45,098 nt of DNA from Elusimicrobia bacterium CG_4_9_14_3_um_filter_62_55 (GCA_002790095.1 PFUL01000056.1:1-45098); one strand, 5' to 3'; positions 31,742-41,635 are shown, numbered from the stretch's first letter. The notes: generated from the sequence alone by a model not told the origin. Translations and numbers: made by a program.

Positions 31742-31771
31742 TGGACAATCTTCGGGCCATTCCTTTATAAT
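31742..31771 (+). promoter_or_regulatory. strong promoter of the outer-membrane-like protein gene
   Basis: TGGACA (31742-31747, 5 of 6 consensus), 18-nt spacer, perfect TATAAT (31766-31771). Transcription would start near 31778, with GGGAGG ahead of the ATG at 31805. The -35 begins 3 bases after the preceding stop. Confidence 0.75.
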
Positions 31772-31804
31772 CCCCCTGATCCGGAATCCGGGTCGGGAGG
31801 CCGT

Positions 31805-32713
31805 ATGCGAATCGCCGTTTTAACCGCCGCTTTTTTTCTTCTGACGGGTCTTCACGCCGCCGATGCGGCGCCGCGCGTCAAAGGCGGCCTCTCGCCTGTT
31901 TTCGGAAGCAACGAATACGAGGGATGGAACGCCTACCTCGGGATCGGGGGGGATCACTTCTCGATCGCGCCCGAGGTGACGACGTACCAATTCAAGGGAA
32001 GCAACGGACGCTACAACAGCGCGTCCGTCCGGGCGGGCTACGACATGCGCTGGTTCGGCTTCGGCGCCACCGCCGGACGCAGCTTCCCCCGCAACGGGTA
32101 CAGCTCCGTTTACGGCGGGGGGGATTTCGCGTTCACCCTCTCCCCGCTCGGCGACGAGGGCATCCGGCGCATCGGCGGCACCGGCCGCGGAGGCGTCCCC
32201 GCCGGGAAGGGCATCGCGCGCGTCGATTTCGGCGGCGGCGTCAAGTGGACGGCGCATCGCCAGGAGAGCGCGACGACCTCCGACGCCAAGCTCACCCAGC
32301 GCGAGCTTCACGGTTTCGTCGGCGCGTCCGTGCTCGGCGCGGTTTTGGTCAGCGGTCGTGTGTCGAAGTTCGGCTACAACGCCGATCTTCGCAGCGCGGC
32401 CACGGCGGTTCCGGGGAGTTTCTGGACCCCGCTCGTCGGCCACATGAATTCGGTGAACGGATTCGCCGATTCCTCGTTCCACGCGAACGCGGAGATTCCG
32501 GTATTCCCGATGATCCGCCCCTTCGCCAATTACACCTATACGAAATACGCGGCGCTTGCCGCGACCGCGCCCGGCGATTCGCGCGCCTACGCCGCCGGCG
32601 TGCGCGTCGGGCTTGAGCTGGTCGCGATTGAAGCCGCGTACCAGCATGTGAGCGTCACCGGTTCAGCGGCCGATCAGAACTTCTATACGATTTCGGCGGG
32701 ATTGCGGCTGTAG
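31805..32713 (+). CDS. outer-membrane beta-barrel-like protein, unknown family
   Basis: 302 residues with signal peptide (IAVLTAAFFLLTGLHAADA). The mature sequence alternates polar and aromatic/aliphatic residues in strand-length blocks: GWNAYLGIGGDHFSIAPEVTTYQF, YNSASVRAGYDMRWFGFGATAGRSF, YSSVYGGGDFAFTLSPLG, GVKWTAHRQES, LVAIEAAYQHVSVTG, and ends NFYTISAGLRL, with the terminal residue a Leu preceded by an amphipathic strand, typical of outer-membrane barrels. No family recognised. It has a strong promoter and GGGAGG. Its TAG stop overlaps the GTG of the next gene as TAGTG. Confidence 0.7.
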   Translation: MRIAVLTAAFFLLTGLHAADAAPRVKGGLSPVFGSNEYEGWNAYLGIGGDHFSIAPEVTTYQFKGSNGRYNSASVRAGYDMRWFGFGATAGRSFPRNGYSSVYGGGDFAFTLSPLGDEGIRRIGGTGRGGVPAGKGIARVDFGGGVKWTAHRQESATTSDAKLTQRELHGFVGASVLGAVLVSGRVSKFGYNADLRSAATAVPGSFWTPLVGHMNSVNGFADSSFHANAEIPVFPMIRPFANYTYTKYAALAATAPGDSRAYAAGVRVGLELVAIEAAYQHVSVTGSAADQNFYTISAGLRL

Positions 32714-35700
32714 TGCCGCGGGAGCGCGGCGGAGTCACTGATTCCCCCGGGTTTCAGGCCCTACTCTGGTGTCAGGGTCTCGGAGCCTTCAACGACAACG
32801 CTTTCAAGACGCTGATCGCCCTCTGGGCGGTTTCGCGTCTCCCTCCGGAACGCTCGAGCGCACTGATCGCTTTCGCCGGCGCGCTGTTCGTCGTCCCGTT
32901 CATCCTGTTTTCCACGACCGCCGGCGCCATCGCCGATCGTTGGGAAAAGAAGCGTTTGATCGTTCTATTCAAGGGCGTTGAATTCGTTCTCATGGTCGGC
33001 GCCTGCGCGGCGTTGGCCCTGGAGAGCGTCCCGCTGCTCTTGGCGCTGCTTGTGTTGATGGGCGCGCAAAGCGCGTTCTTCGGCCCGGTCAAGCTCGCGA
33101 TACTCCCGGAAATTCTGGAGGACGAAGCGCTTTCCCACGGCAACGGCCTCATGCAAACCTCCACGTTCGCGGCGATCCTCCTTGGGACCATCGCCGCCGG
33201 AGTGATGATCGAAAAATTTTCCCACTCCCTCGTTTGGGCCGGGGCGGTCTTCATCGCGGCGGCCGCGGCCGGCTTCGCGGCCAGTCTGAAAGTTCCCGAA
33301 CCTCCCGCGCGCGGCGGCGCGGAGCCTTTGCGCTTCAATATCCTCGCTCAGGCGCTGGAGAACTTCCAATCGGTGCGGAAATATCGCGGGGTCATGCTCG
33401 CGTTGGCCGGGAGCGCTTACTTCTGGTTCATCGGCGCGATTCTTCAGATGAACCTCCTGGTTTACGGGAAGCAATTGATGCACCTCTCGGAAGCGTGGCT
33501 GACGCTATTTCAAGTCGCCGTCGCCGTTGGAATCGGAGGCGGCAGCTATCTCGCCGGCAGGCTTTCGCGGGATCAAGTGGAACTCGGTCTTGTCCCCGTG
33601 GGCGCGCTCGGGCTCGTGGTTTTCTCTTTGGCGCTCGCATTTTCATTCCATTCGACCGGCGCGACCTTCGCGGGTCTCATCCTTCTGGGAGCCAGCGCCG
33701 GGTGCTTCGTCGTCCCTCTAATGGCCTTCGTTCAGCAGCGCTCTCCCCAAAACGAACGCGGAAAATTCATCGCAATGGGAAACCTCTTTTCGTTTACCGC
33801 GATCCTCGCGGCCTCCGGCTTCCTCTGGGCCTTCAGCGACCTTTTCCGTCTCCATCCCGGCCAGATTTTTCTCGCGACCGGAATCATGACCACGGCGGTC
33901 GCGGCGTTCATCACGCGGCGGTTGCCGGATTTCCTGCTCCGGTTGATTTTGTATCCGATCGCCAACATCGCCTACCGGATCCGCATCGACGGGGGAGTCC
34001 ATATCCCGCTGCGCGGCCCGGCGCTTCTTGTGGCCAACCACGTTTCACATGTGGACGCGTTTCTGATCGCGGCGGCGTCGAGGCGCCTGGTGCGGTTTCT
34101 GATGTACAAGCCCTATTACGAGCATCCGCTGATGAATCCGGTTTGCCGTGCGATGGGTGCGATCCCGATCTCGGAAACCGACGGAGCGAAGGAGATCATC
34201 CGCTCTTTGGAGCGCGCCAAGGACGCGCTGCGGGCGGGGGAAGTCGTCTGCATTTTCGCCGAGGGCCAGGTCACGCGAACGGGGCAGATGCTGCGCTTCA
34301 AAAAAGGTTTTGAACGCATCTTGAAAGGAATGGACGGGGTCCCGATCGTCCCCGTCCACCTCGACCGCGTCTGGGGGAGCATCTTCAGCTTTGAGCGCGG
34401 GCGTTTCTTTTTTAAGCGGCCCCGCCGCCTGCCTTATCCGGTGACCGTCAGTTTCGGTGCGCCGATGCCGGGTTCTTCCAACGCCTACTCCGTGCGCCAA
34501 CGCATCCTAGAGATCGCGTCGAACGCGTTCTGCTACCGGCTGCGTGAAAAGGCCCCGCTTCCCGCCGCCTTTTTACGCGAGGCGAAGCGGCATTGGTCGC
34601 GGCCCGCGCTCGCCGATTCCACGGGGGTTTCCCTTTCCTACGGCGGGGCGCTGGTGCGCGTTCTTCTGCTGCGCTCCGCGCTCGCGGCCCGGCTCGACTC
34701 CGACGGTCCGGTTTCCCTGCTTCTCCCGCCTTCCGTCGGAGGGGCTTTGGCGAATATCGCGGTCTCCGCTTTAGGGCGCGCGACGGTGAACCTGAACTAC
34801 ACCATGTCCGAAGCGGCGGCGATGGAATGCTCCCGTCAGGCGAAGTCCGCCGCCGTCCTCACGTCCCGCAAATTCCTCGAAAAACTGGGCTGGTCCGAGC
34901 CGGAGGGAGCGCTGTATCTCGAGGATCTCGTTTCCGGACTCTCCAAAATCAGGGGCGCGGCGCTGACCGCCGCCTGCCGGCTGCTGCCCGCCGGCTTGGT
35001 GGAAGGTCTGATGCTGGGACCCCGCGTGCCCCCGGACTCCGTCGCGACGATTATCTTCACGAGCGGATCCACGGGCGATCCCAAGGGGGCGATGCTCACG
35101 CACGAGAACATTCACGCGAATATCGAAGCCCTCTGCCAGTTGTTTCAGGTGGACGCGAACGATCGTCTGCTCGGCGTGCTGCCCTTCTTCCATTCCTTCG
35201 GACATACCGGGTGTTTGTGGTTTCCGCTGCTCGCCGGCATCGGCGCGGTCTATCATTTCAATCCTCTCGACGCGAAACTGATCGGCCGCCTGGCGAAAAA
35301 ACACTCGGCGACCTTTCTCCTCGGGACTCCGACCTTCCTTCTCGGCTATCTGCGCAGGGTCGAGCCGGATCAATTCCGAACGCTTCGCACGGTGGTCGTC
35401 GGCGCGGAAAAGCTGAGAGCCGAGGTCGCGCGCGCGTTCGAGGAGCGCTTCGGCGTGCTTCCTCTCGAGGGCTACGGCGCGACCGAACTCTCCCCGGTCG
35501 CCGCGATCAATATCCCCGATTTCAAAGCGGGCGACGGGCGCCAATTGGGTACGAAGCTGGGCACGATCGGACACCCGCTTCCCGGCGTCCTGATGCGGAT
35601 CGTGGACGCGGATTCCGGCGAGGAACTTCCCGCGGGCGCGCCCGGACTCCTTTTGGTCAAGGGGCCCAACGTCATGAAGGGGTATCTCGACGACCCCGAA

Positions 35701-36114
35701 CGCACCGCGCGGGCGCTGCGCGACGGCTATTACGTGACCGGGGACATCGCGTCCATCGATGACGACGGGTTCGTCACCATCACGGATCGGCTGAGCCGCT
35801 TCAGCAAGATCGGCGGAGAAATGGTGCCTCACATAAAGGTCGAGGAGAAGCTGCACGAGGCCGCGGGCGCCGTCGATCAGACCTTCGTCGTCGTCGGCGT
35901 CCCCGATGAACGCAAGGGCGAACGCCTCGTCGTTCTGCACAAGCCCGTCCCCGATCTCGACGCCGTGATCGCCGCTCTCCAAAGCAGCGGCCTGCCGAAG
36001 CTGTGGATTCCCGCGCGGGACGCTTTCCGGGAAGCGGCCGAATTTCCCGTCCTCGGATCGGGAAAGCTGGATTTGGCGGCGCTCAGGCGCGCCGCCGCGG
36101 AGGCGAACGAATGA
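32713..36114 (+). CDS. aas: LplT-Aas fusion: lysophospholipid flippase, 2-acyl-GPE acyltransferase and acyl-ACP synthetase
   Basis: 1133 residues in three parts. Residues about 10-400 are an MFS transporter of LplT type (FQALLWCQGLGAFNDNAFKTLIALWAV; RSPQNERGKFIAMGNLFSF). Residues about 420-620 are a PlsC acyltransferase with H443-x4-D448 (NHVSHVDAFLI), FAEGQVTRTGQM-type EGQ motif and GVPIVPVHLD. Residues about 640-1130 are an AMP-binding acyl-ACP synthetase (IIFTSGSTGDPKGAMLTHENI at about 780, EGYGATELSPV, VTGDIASIDDDGFVTITDRLSR). It takes lysophospholipids from the periplasmic leaflet and re-acylates them. GTG start overlaps the previous stop; ATGA overlap with the amidohydrolase. Confidence 0.92.
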   Translation: MPRERGGVTDSPGFQALLWCQGLGAFNDNAFKTLIALWAVSRLPPERSSALIAFAGALFVVPFILFSTTAGAIADRWEKKRLIVLFKGVEFVLMVGACAALALESVPLLLALLVLMGAQSAFFGPVKLAILPEILEDEALSHGNGLMQTSTFAAILLGTIAAGVMIEKFSHSLVWAGAVFIAAAAAGFAASLKVPEPPARGGAEPLRFNILAQALENFQSVRKYRGVMLALAGSAYFWFIGAILQMNLLVYGKQLMHLSEAWLTLFQVAVAVGIGGGSYLAGRLSRDQVELGLVPVGALGLVVFSLALAFSFHSTGATFAGLILLGASAGCFVVPLMAFVQQRSPQNERGKFIAMGNLFSFTAILAASGFLWAFSDLFRLHPGQIFLATGIMTTAVAAFITRRLPDFLLRLILYPIANIAYRIRIDGGVHIPLRGPALLVANHVSHVDAFLIAAASRRLVRFLMYKPYYEHPLMNPVCRAMGAIPISETDGAKEIIRSLERAKDALRAGEVVCIFAEGQVTRTGQMLRFKKGFERILKGMDGVPIVPVHLDRVWGSIFSFERGRFFFKRPRRLPYPVTVSFGAPMPGSSNAYSVRQRILEIASNAFCYRLREKAPLPAAFLREAKRHWSRPALADSTGVSLSYGGALVRVLLLRSALAARLDSDGPVSLLLPPSVGGALANIAVSALGRATVNLNYTMSEAAAMECSRQAKSAAVLTSRKFLEKLGWSEPEGALYLEDLVSGLSKIRGAALTAACRLLPAGLVEGLMLGPRVPPDSVATIIFTSGSTGDPKGAMLTHENIHANIEALCQLFQVDANDRLLGVLPFFHSFGHTGCLWFPLLAGIGAVYHFNPLDAKLIGRLAKKHSATFLLGTPTFLLGYLRRVEPDQFRTLRTVVVGAEKLRAEVARAFEERFGVLPLEGYGATELSPVAAINIPDFKAGDGRQLGTKLGTIGHPLPGVLMRIVDADSGEELPAGAPGLLLVKGPNVMKGYLDDPERTARALRDGYYVTGDIASIDDDGFVTITDRLSRFSKIGGEMVPHIKVEEKLHEAAGAVDQTFVVVGVPDERKGERLVVLHKPVPDLDAVIAALQSSGLPKLWIPARDAFREAAEFPVLGSGKLDLAALRRAAAEANE

Positions 36115-37064
36115 CGACGCGAGGCCTGATCGACGCGCATGTGCACCTGGCGGCGCTGCCGACCGAGAGCAACGGCTGCTGGATTTCCCCGCGCATGCTG
36201 AAGACGCCGGTGGCGAGGATGGTGGCGTGGTCGTTGGATCTTCCGCTTGATGACGCCCAAACGGCCAATCGGCGCTATCTGGAACGTCTGGAAACGGAAT
36301 TCGCCGCTTCTGAGTCGGTCGAGAAAGCCGTTCTGCTGGCGATGGACGGCGTCTACGACGCTCAGGGCCGACTCGACAAAGACCGCACGGACTTTCTTAT
36401 CTCCAACGACACCCTTCTGGAAACCGTCGCCTCGCGGCCGCAATTCTTGGCCGGAGTTTCCATCAATCCGTTTCGTCGCGACGCGCTCGACGAACTCGAA
36501 CGCTGCGCCGAACGCGGGGCAAAACTGGTCAAGGTACTCCCGAACGCGCAAATGTTCGATCCGGGCGACGGGCGCCTGCTGCGATTTTACCGCCGGCTCG
36601 GCGAACTGAAGCTTCCCCTGCTCAGTCATATCGGCTACGAATTCAGCCTGATCGGGCAGGATCAGAGCGTCGGCGATCCCGATCGCCTGATCGGCGCGCT
36701 CGAAGAGGGGGCGACCGTCATCGCCGCGCACGGGTGCAGCCAGGGACTTTTTTTCGTCGAGAAGCATTTTAAGACGATGCTGCAAATGGTCCGCCGCTAC
36801 AAGAATTTTTACAGCGATCTCTCCGCCCTTACGCTTCCCAACCGTGTCGGCGCGCTGATTCGCATCAGCCGGCGTCCCGAGCTTTTTGAGCGTCTCGTTT
36901 TCGGAACGGATTATCCGCTTCCGTGTTTTTCCTACCCCGCCATTCTCGGCGGGGGTTTCCAGGAATCCCGCCGGGCGACGAACCGGTTCGACCGCCAACT
37001 GCGCGTGTTCCAGTCGCTCGGGGTCAAGCCGCAGGCGGACCTGGGCGCCCTGCTCGCCCAATAG
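36111..37064 (+). CDS. amidohydrolase-family (TIM-barrel metal-dependent hydrolase) protein
   Basis: 317 residues from the ATG overlapping aas as ATGA. The N-terminal metal motif is LIDAHVHLAALP (D-x-H-x-H). Then AVLLAMDGVYDAQGRL, GVSINPFRRDALDELERCAERGAKLVKVLPNAQMF, LPLLSHIGYEFSLIG (third His), TVIAAHGCSQG, and LVFGTDYPLPCFSYP with the metal-binding Asp of FGTDYP. This is the amidohydrolase 2 (ACMSD-like) group. Substrate unknown; the coupling to aas suggests a lipid or acyl derivative, but that is only positional. Confidence 0.85.
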   Translation: MTTRGLIDAHVHLAALPTESNGCWISPRMLKTPVARMVAWSLDLPLDDAQTANRRYLERLETEFAASESVEKAVLLAMDGVYDAQGRLDKDRTDFLISNDTLLETVASRPQFLAGVSINPFRRDALDELERCAERGAKLVKVLPNAQMFDPGDGRLLRFYRRLGELKLPLLSHIGYEFSLIGQDQSVGDPDRLIGALEEGATVIAAHGCSQGLFFVEKHFKTMLQMVRRYKNFYSDLSALTLPNRVGALIRISRRPELFERLVFGTDYPLPCFSYPAILGGGFQESRRATNRFDRQLRVFQSLGVKPQADLGALLAQ

Positions 37065-37152
37065 GCCTAGACAGTACCGGGTCGTTCTGCTTATCCCGCG
37101 GCTGCGGGGCTGGGGCATAATAAAGGGGAGTTTCTGCCGCACGGAGATTTCG

Positions 37153-38922
37153 ATGAAGAAAACCTTCGCCGCCTCGCTTTCCGCAGTCCTGCTCTGGACC
37201 TCCGGTCCCGGGGCCGCCCCGGCCGCGGCCGCCGTGTTGACCCGCGCCGCCTCCGCGCCTACCTCCGCTTCCGCCGTGTCAGGAGCGCCGGTCGGTGTTC
37301 TCGCGCCGTCCGTCTCGATGGGCGCCGAACGGATCTCGCCCGCGTTTTCCGGAGCGCTGCCGACTCTTTCTACGCTGCCCTCGGGAACGCTCCCGCTTGC
37401 GTCCGTCGCGGCCGTCTCCGCGTCCGCTCCCGGAGAGCCGCGAGCCGCGTCGTTTCCCTCGTCGTCCCCCGGCGTCAAGACGCCGCGCTCCGTGACAAGC
37501 GCGAAAGCGCCCGCGGCGCGCGCCTCTCTCGTTAAAGTCGCGGAGGCTTTGTCTTCGAACGCTCCGGCACCCGAAAGCGCCGCGAAGGGAGGGATCTCCA
37601 CCCGCTTTTTCGACGCGACGGCGAAGGCTCCCGAGGGCGCCGTCATCGCCGCCGACGCCGCTCCGAGGGCGCGGGCGATCGCGGGTCTGCAGCCCGCCTC
37701 CGCCGGTGATTTGCGCCGTTTCGCCGCCGCGGCCGCGCCGGCCGCCGCGGTCACGACCGCCGCCGCGGACCCGACCTTGCCCGCCCGCTTGATCGAATGG
37801 ATTGCCTCGCTTCCGGGCGTCGAGACGGTGATTCAATGGTTCACGCTTCTTCCGGGTTGGGCTCAGACCGGCCTCTGGGTCGGGGCCGGATTCGGCGCCG
37901 CGTCGGTCGCCCCGAAGATCGTCCGCCCGGTCGCGAAATGGTTTTTCCGGCAAGTCGAGTGGAATCAGCTTCGCGAGGATTGGCTGACGAGCGTCGTCGC
38001 CTACGCTTCCTGGTTCGGCGCCGTCACCTATGCGGTCGGCATGGTCGGCGGCTGGCAGGCGCTCGCCGTGAACGGCTCGGTCTTCGCGCTGACGACCACC
38101 CTCGCGGTCAGCGACGTCGCCGCCAATGTCGCGGACGGATTTTTCCTCTATCAAAACCGAACTCTAAAAATCGGAGAGCGGTTTGAAGCCCTCGGGGCGA
38201 AGGGAGTTTTGGAAGCCGCCAATCCGCGCTTCATCGTCGTCGATCAAACCGGCGAGGACGGGGCGGAATGGGACCGGATTCTGATTCCGAACGAAAAGAT
38301 GGAAAAAGAAGGGATCGGAGGGGTCGCGTCGGAAAACGATCCCGAGTCGCGCCGCTTCCAAGGCGCGGCCGGGCTTTCGCTGGCGTCGGCCGCCGCGTTC
38401 TGGACTTCCCTAGGAGAGGTAGGCCAGTCGATCGCGATTCTCGCCGGCGGCGCCTGGCTGGGCCGCCGACTCAGCGCCTGGTACCGCGCGACCGACGCGA
38501 AGGCCGAGAGCTTCCGGGGAACGGATCTTGAATCGTTCCGGAAATTCCGCAAGCGGGCGACTGTGCTTTGGTGGTTCCGCAACGGCGTCTACATGGCGGG
38601 GATGAGCTTGGTCCTTCACCTGTTCGGGGTTCCCGTCTCCGGCATGGTCGGCGCCCTCAGTATTTTTTCCGCGGCCGCCGGTTTCTACATGAAGTCCGTC
38701 TCCGGCAATCTGGTCGGGGGTCTTATGATCGCCGCCTATCTTCCCTTCAACGTGGGCGACACGGTGGAGATCGGAAAATACAAAGGCGTGGTCGCCGGCA
38801 TGTCGCAGAGCGAACTGCGGCTATGGACCGGGGAGTGGAAGGACGGCTCCCGCGCGTACGTCGACGTTCCGCTGACCTTCGTCATGAAGGAAGTCATTAA
38901 GATTCGTCCGCTCCGCTCATGA
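37153..38922 (+). CDS. MscS-like channel protein with long secreted Ala-rich N-terminus
   Basis: 589 residues from the ATG at 37153. Signal peptide KKTFAASLSAVLLWTSGPGAAPAAAAV. Residues about 30-215 are low-complexity Ala/Ser/Pro, probably disordered and periplasmic. Membrane segments follow at about 240-260 (GWAQTGLWVGAGFGAASVAPKIV), 285-330, 415-445 and 475-500. The C-terminal MscS core has VSGMVGALSIFSAAAGFYMKSVSGNLVGGLMIAAYLPFNVGDTVEIGKYKGVVAGM, matching the pore helix and beta domain, but the protein ends soon after (VDVPLTFVMKEVIKIRPLRS), so the usual MscS C-terminal cage domain is absent. Promoter CATAAT at 37116-37121. Confidence 0.7.
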   Translation: MKKTFAASLSAVLLWTSGPGAAPAAAAVLTRAASAPTSASAVSGAPVGVLAPSVSMGAERISPAFSGALPTLSTLPSGTLPLASVAAVSASAPGEPRAASFPSSSPGVKTPRSVTSAKAPAARASLVKVAEALSSNAPAPESAAKGGISTRFFDATAKAPEGAVIAADAAPRARAIAGLQPASAGDLRRFAAAAAPAAAVTTAAADPTLPARLIEWIASLPGVETVIQWFTLLPGWAQTGLWVGAGFGAASVAPKIVRPVAKWFFRQVEWNQLREDWLTSVVAYASWFGAVTYAVGMVGGWQALAVNGSVFALTTTLAVSDVAANVADGFFLYQNRTLKIGERFEALGAKGVLEAANPRFIVVDQTGEDGAEWDRILIPNEKMEKEGIGGVASENDPESRRFQGAAGLSLASAAAFWTSLGEVGQSIAILAGGAWLGRRLSAWYRATDAKAESFRGTDLESFRKFRKRATVLWWFRNGVYMAGMSLVLHLFGVPVSGMVGALSIFSAAAGFYMKSVSGNLVGGLMIAAYLPFNVGDTVEIGKYKGVVAGMSQSELRLWTGEWKDGSRAYVDVPLTFVMKEVIKIRPLRS

Positions 38923-38942
38923 AGCCTGCGGGGGGAAAATGG

Positions 38943-38948
38943 TACTAT
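38943..38948 (+). promoter_or_regulatory. -10 box of the PDH operon, 7 nt before the aceE ATG
   Basis: TACTAT ends 7 nt before the ATG at 38956, so the aceE transcript would be leaderless or nearly so. The in-frame ATG at 38947 is inside the -10 box and cannot be used. A weak C-G inverted repeat (CGGGGG/CCCCCG, 38929-38955) surrounds the box. No clear -35. Confidence 0.45.
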
Positions 38949-38955
38949 GCCCCCG

Positions 38956-41622
38956 ATGAAACAGAATTCGCCCCATCTCGACGATATCGAAGCCGGCGAG
39001 TGGATCCAATCCATCGATTCGGTTCTGGATCGCGAGGGTCACGATAAGGCCATCCGGCTGCTGCACCTGCTCGAAGAACGCGTCCACGCGCGCGGCGTGC
39101 GCATGCCGTTCAGCGCCAAGACCCCTTTCATTAATTCGATTCCCGTCGAGCGCGAGCCGAAATATCCGGGCGATCGGGACCTTGAGCGGCGAATTCGCAG
39201 CGTCATCCGCTGGAACGCCATGGCGATGGTCGTACGGGCGAACCGCATGGCCGACGGAATCGGCGGGCACATTTCGACCTACGCTTCCGCGGCGACCCTC
39301 TACGAGGTCGCGTTCAATCATTTTTTCCGCGCGCAGACCGACGATTTCGAAGGAGACATGGTCTACTTCCAAGGCCACGCGTCGCCCGGCATCTACGCCC
39401 GGGCTTTTTTGGAAGGCAGGCTGAGCGAGCGGGACCTGGAGAACTTCCGCCGCGAACTCAAGCCGGAAGGGGGCCTGTCCTCCTACCCGCATCCCTGGCT
39501 GATGCCGAATTTTTGGAAGTTTCCGACCGTCTCGATGGGCTTAGGGCCGTTGATGGCGATCTACCAAGCGCGCTTCAACCGTTATCTCGAGGATCGCGGG
39601 CTTAAGAAGCCGTCCGACGCGAAGGTTTGGGCGTTTTTAGGCGACGGGGAAACCGACGAGCCTGAGTCGCTGGGCTCGATCTCTTTGGCGGGCCGCGAAA
39701 AGCTCGACAATCTGATTTTCGTCGTCAACTGCAACCTGCAGCGTTTGGACGGTCCTGTCCGCGGCAACGGCCAGATCATGCAGGAACTCGAGGCGATGTT
39801 CCGCGGCGCCGGCTGGAACGTCGTGAAGGTCGTGTGGGGCGGGGAATGGGACCCGCTCTTGAAGGCGGACCACGACGGCGTCCTCATCCGACGGATGAAC
39901 GAACTCGTCGACGGCGAACTTCAGAAGTACAGCGTCGAGAGCGGGGCCTATACCCGCGAAAAGTTTTTCGGAAAGTACCCGCAGCTGCTGAAGCTCGTGG
40001 AGCATTTGTCAGACGAGGATCTGCGGCGGCTGAGCCGCGGCGGACACGATTCGGAGAAGGTGTACGCGGGCTTTAAGTCGGCCTTCGGCCATAAAGGGCA
40101 GCCGACCCTCGTTCTGTGCAGCACGATCAAGGGCTACGGGCTCGGCGAAGCCGGCGAAGGCAGAAACATTACGCATCAGCAGAAGAAGCTCAACGAAGAG
40201 GAGCTTCGTGAATTCCGTTCACGCTTCGGCATTCCCATCTCGGATGAGGACGTGGCGAAGGCTCCCTTTTATAAGCCCGCGGAAAACTCGCCCGAGATGA
40301 AATACCTGAAGGAACGCCGCGCCGCCCTCGGCGGAAGCGTTCCCGCCCGGCGTTCGGTTCCTCCCAAACCGCTGAAAACCCCGCCCGCCGCGTTGTTCTC
40401 CGAATTCGACGCCGGCACCGAGGGCCGCGAGGTCTCCACGACGATGGTGATCGTGCGCCTCCTCGCGAAACTGCTGAAGGAGCCCGAACTCGGAAAGCAA
40501 ATCGTTCCGATCGTGCCGGACGAAGCGCGCACGTTCGGGATGGAAGCGCTGTTTCGGCAATGCGGCATCTACTCGCATGTGGGTCAGCTCTACGAGCCGG
40601 TGGATTCCGATCAGTTGATCTACTACAAAGAAACCCGCGACGGGCAAATCCTGGAAGAAGGGATTACCGAGGCGGGTTCGATGTCGTCGTTCATTTCCGC
40701 GGGGACCGCCTACTCCTCCTTCGGCGTGAATATGATTCCGTTCTTCATCTACTATTCGATGTTCGGGCTGCAGCGGATCGGGGATTTGGCTTGGGCCGCC
40801 GGCGACATGCGGGCGAAGGGCTTCATGATCGGGGCGACCGCCGGGCGCACGACGCTGGCGGGAGAGGGGCTGCAGCACCAGGACGGCAACAGTCACCTGC
40901 TCGCCTATCCGATCCCGAACCTGGTCGCCTACGATCCCGCGTTCGCCTACGAACTCGGGGTGATCATCCGGGATGGAATCCGACGGATGTACGAGAATCA
41001 AGAAGACATTTTCTACTACGTCACCGTGGGCAACGAGAACTACGCGATGCCCGCTCGCCCGGCGCACGTCACGGATGAAGGAATCCTCAAAGGGCTCTAC
41101 AAGTTCCGGGCGGCTCCCAACCCCGACGGCAAGCCCGCGCATTTGCTCGCCAGCGGCCCTCTTCTCAACGAGGCCCTGAAAGCGCAGGGCCTGTTGGAGG
41201 CGTATGGCGTTTCGGCCGACGTTTGGAGCGTAACGAGCTACAAGGAGCTCTACAAGAACGCGCGGGAGACCGAGCGCTGGAACCTGATGCACCCGGACGA
41301 GCCCCTGCGCAAATCGTATCTCGAAACCTGTCTGGAAGGGGAAGAGGGATCGTTCGTCGCCGTCTCCGATTATGTGAAGGCGTTGGCGGAGAGCGTCGCG
41401 CGGGGTTTCCCCAAGCCCCCGGTGACGCTCGGAACCGATGGATTCGGCCGCAGCGAGACCCGCGAAGCCCTCCGGGATCATTTCGAGGTCGACGCACGAT
41501 TCATCGCCCTCGGGGCGCTGGGCGCGCTCCGCCGCGACGGTTCGCTGGACGCCGGCACCGTCGCGAAGGCGTTGGGTGATTTCAAGATCGCGCCGGATAA
41601 GCGCGACCCCTATTTTTCCTGA
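38956..41622 (+). CDS. aceE: pyruvate dehydrogenase E1, homodimeric type
   Basis: 888 residues, as in the homodimeric (E. coli-type) E1. ThDP-dependent decarboxylation of pyruvate and reductive acetylation of lipoyl-E2. GGHISTYASAATLYEVAFNHFF, GHASPGIYARAFLEGRL, SYPHPWLMPNFWKFPTVSMGLGPL, the ThDP motif WAFLGDGETDEPES ending in N-LIFVVNCNLQRLDGPVRGNG, TVGNENYAMPA and DGFGRSETREALRDHFEVDA are all present. ATG at 38956 chosen (see promoter). aceF follows after 13 bp. Confidence 0.97.
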   Translation: MKQNSPHLDDIEAGEWIQSIDSVLDREGHDKAIRLLHLLEERVHARGVRMPFSAKTPFINSIPVEREPKYPGDRDLERRIRSVIRWNAMAMVVRANRMADGIGGHISTYASAATLYEVAFNHFFRAQTDDFEGDMVYFQGHASPGIYARAFLEGRLSERDLENFRRELKPEGGLSSYPHPWLMPNFWKFPTVSMGLGPLMAIYQARFNRYLEDRGLKKPSDAKVWAFLGDGETDEPESLGSISLAGREKLDNLIFVVNCNLQRLDGPVRGNGQIMQELEAMFRGAGWNVVKVVWGGEWDPLLKADHDGVLIRRMNELVDGELQKYSVESGAYTREKFFGKYPQLLKLVEHLSDEDLRRLSRGGHDSEKVYAGFKSAFGHKGQPTLVLCSTIKGYGLGEAGEGRNITHQQKKLNEEELREFRSRFGIPISDEDVAKAPFYKPAENSPEMKYLKERRAALGGSVPARRSVPPKPLKTPPAALFSEFDAGTEGREVSTTMVIVRLLAKLLKEPELGKQIVPIVPDEARTFGMEALFRQCGIYSHVGQLYEPVDSDQLIYYKETRDGQILEEGITEAGSMSSFISAGTAYSSFGVNMIPFFIYYSMFGLQRIGDLAWAAGDMRAKGFMIGATAGRTTLAGEGLQHQDGNSHLLAYPIPNLVAYDPAFAYELGVIIRDGIRRMYENQEDIFYYVTVGNENYAMPARPAHVTDEGILKGLYKFRAAPNPDGKPAHLLASGPLLNEALKAQGLLEAYGVSADVWSVTSYKELYKNARETERWNLMHPDEPLRKSYLETCLEGEEGSFVAVSDYVKALAESVARGFPKPPVTLGTDGFGRSETREALRDHFEVDARFIALGALGALRRDGSLDAGTVAKALGDFKIAPDKRDPYFS

Positions 41623-41635
41623 ACGAGGCACGCAG

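Noticed and set aside
37085-37115. Hairpin CCCGC/GCGGG as a terminator after the amidohydrolase
   Set aside because: Five-bp stem and no T-run.
35877-37754. 625-residue open frame on the minus strand across aas, the amidohydrolase and the MscS-like gene
   Set aside because: Antisense to three genes with clear families; sequence is Ala/Arg-rich with no motifs, an effect of high GC codon bias.
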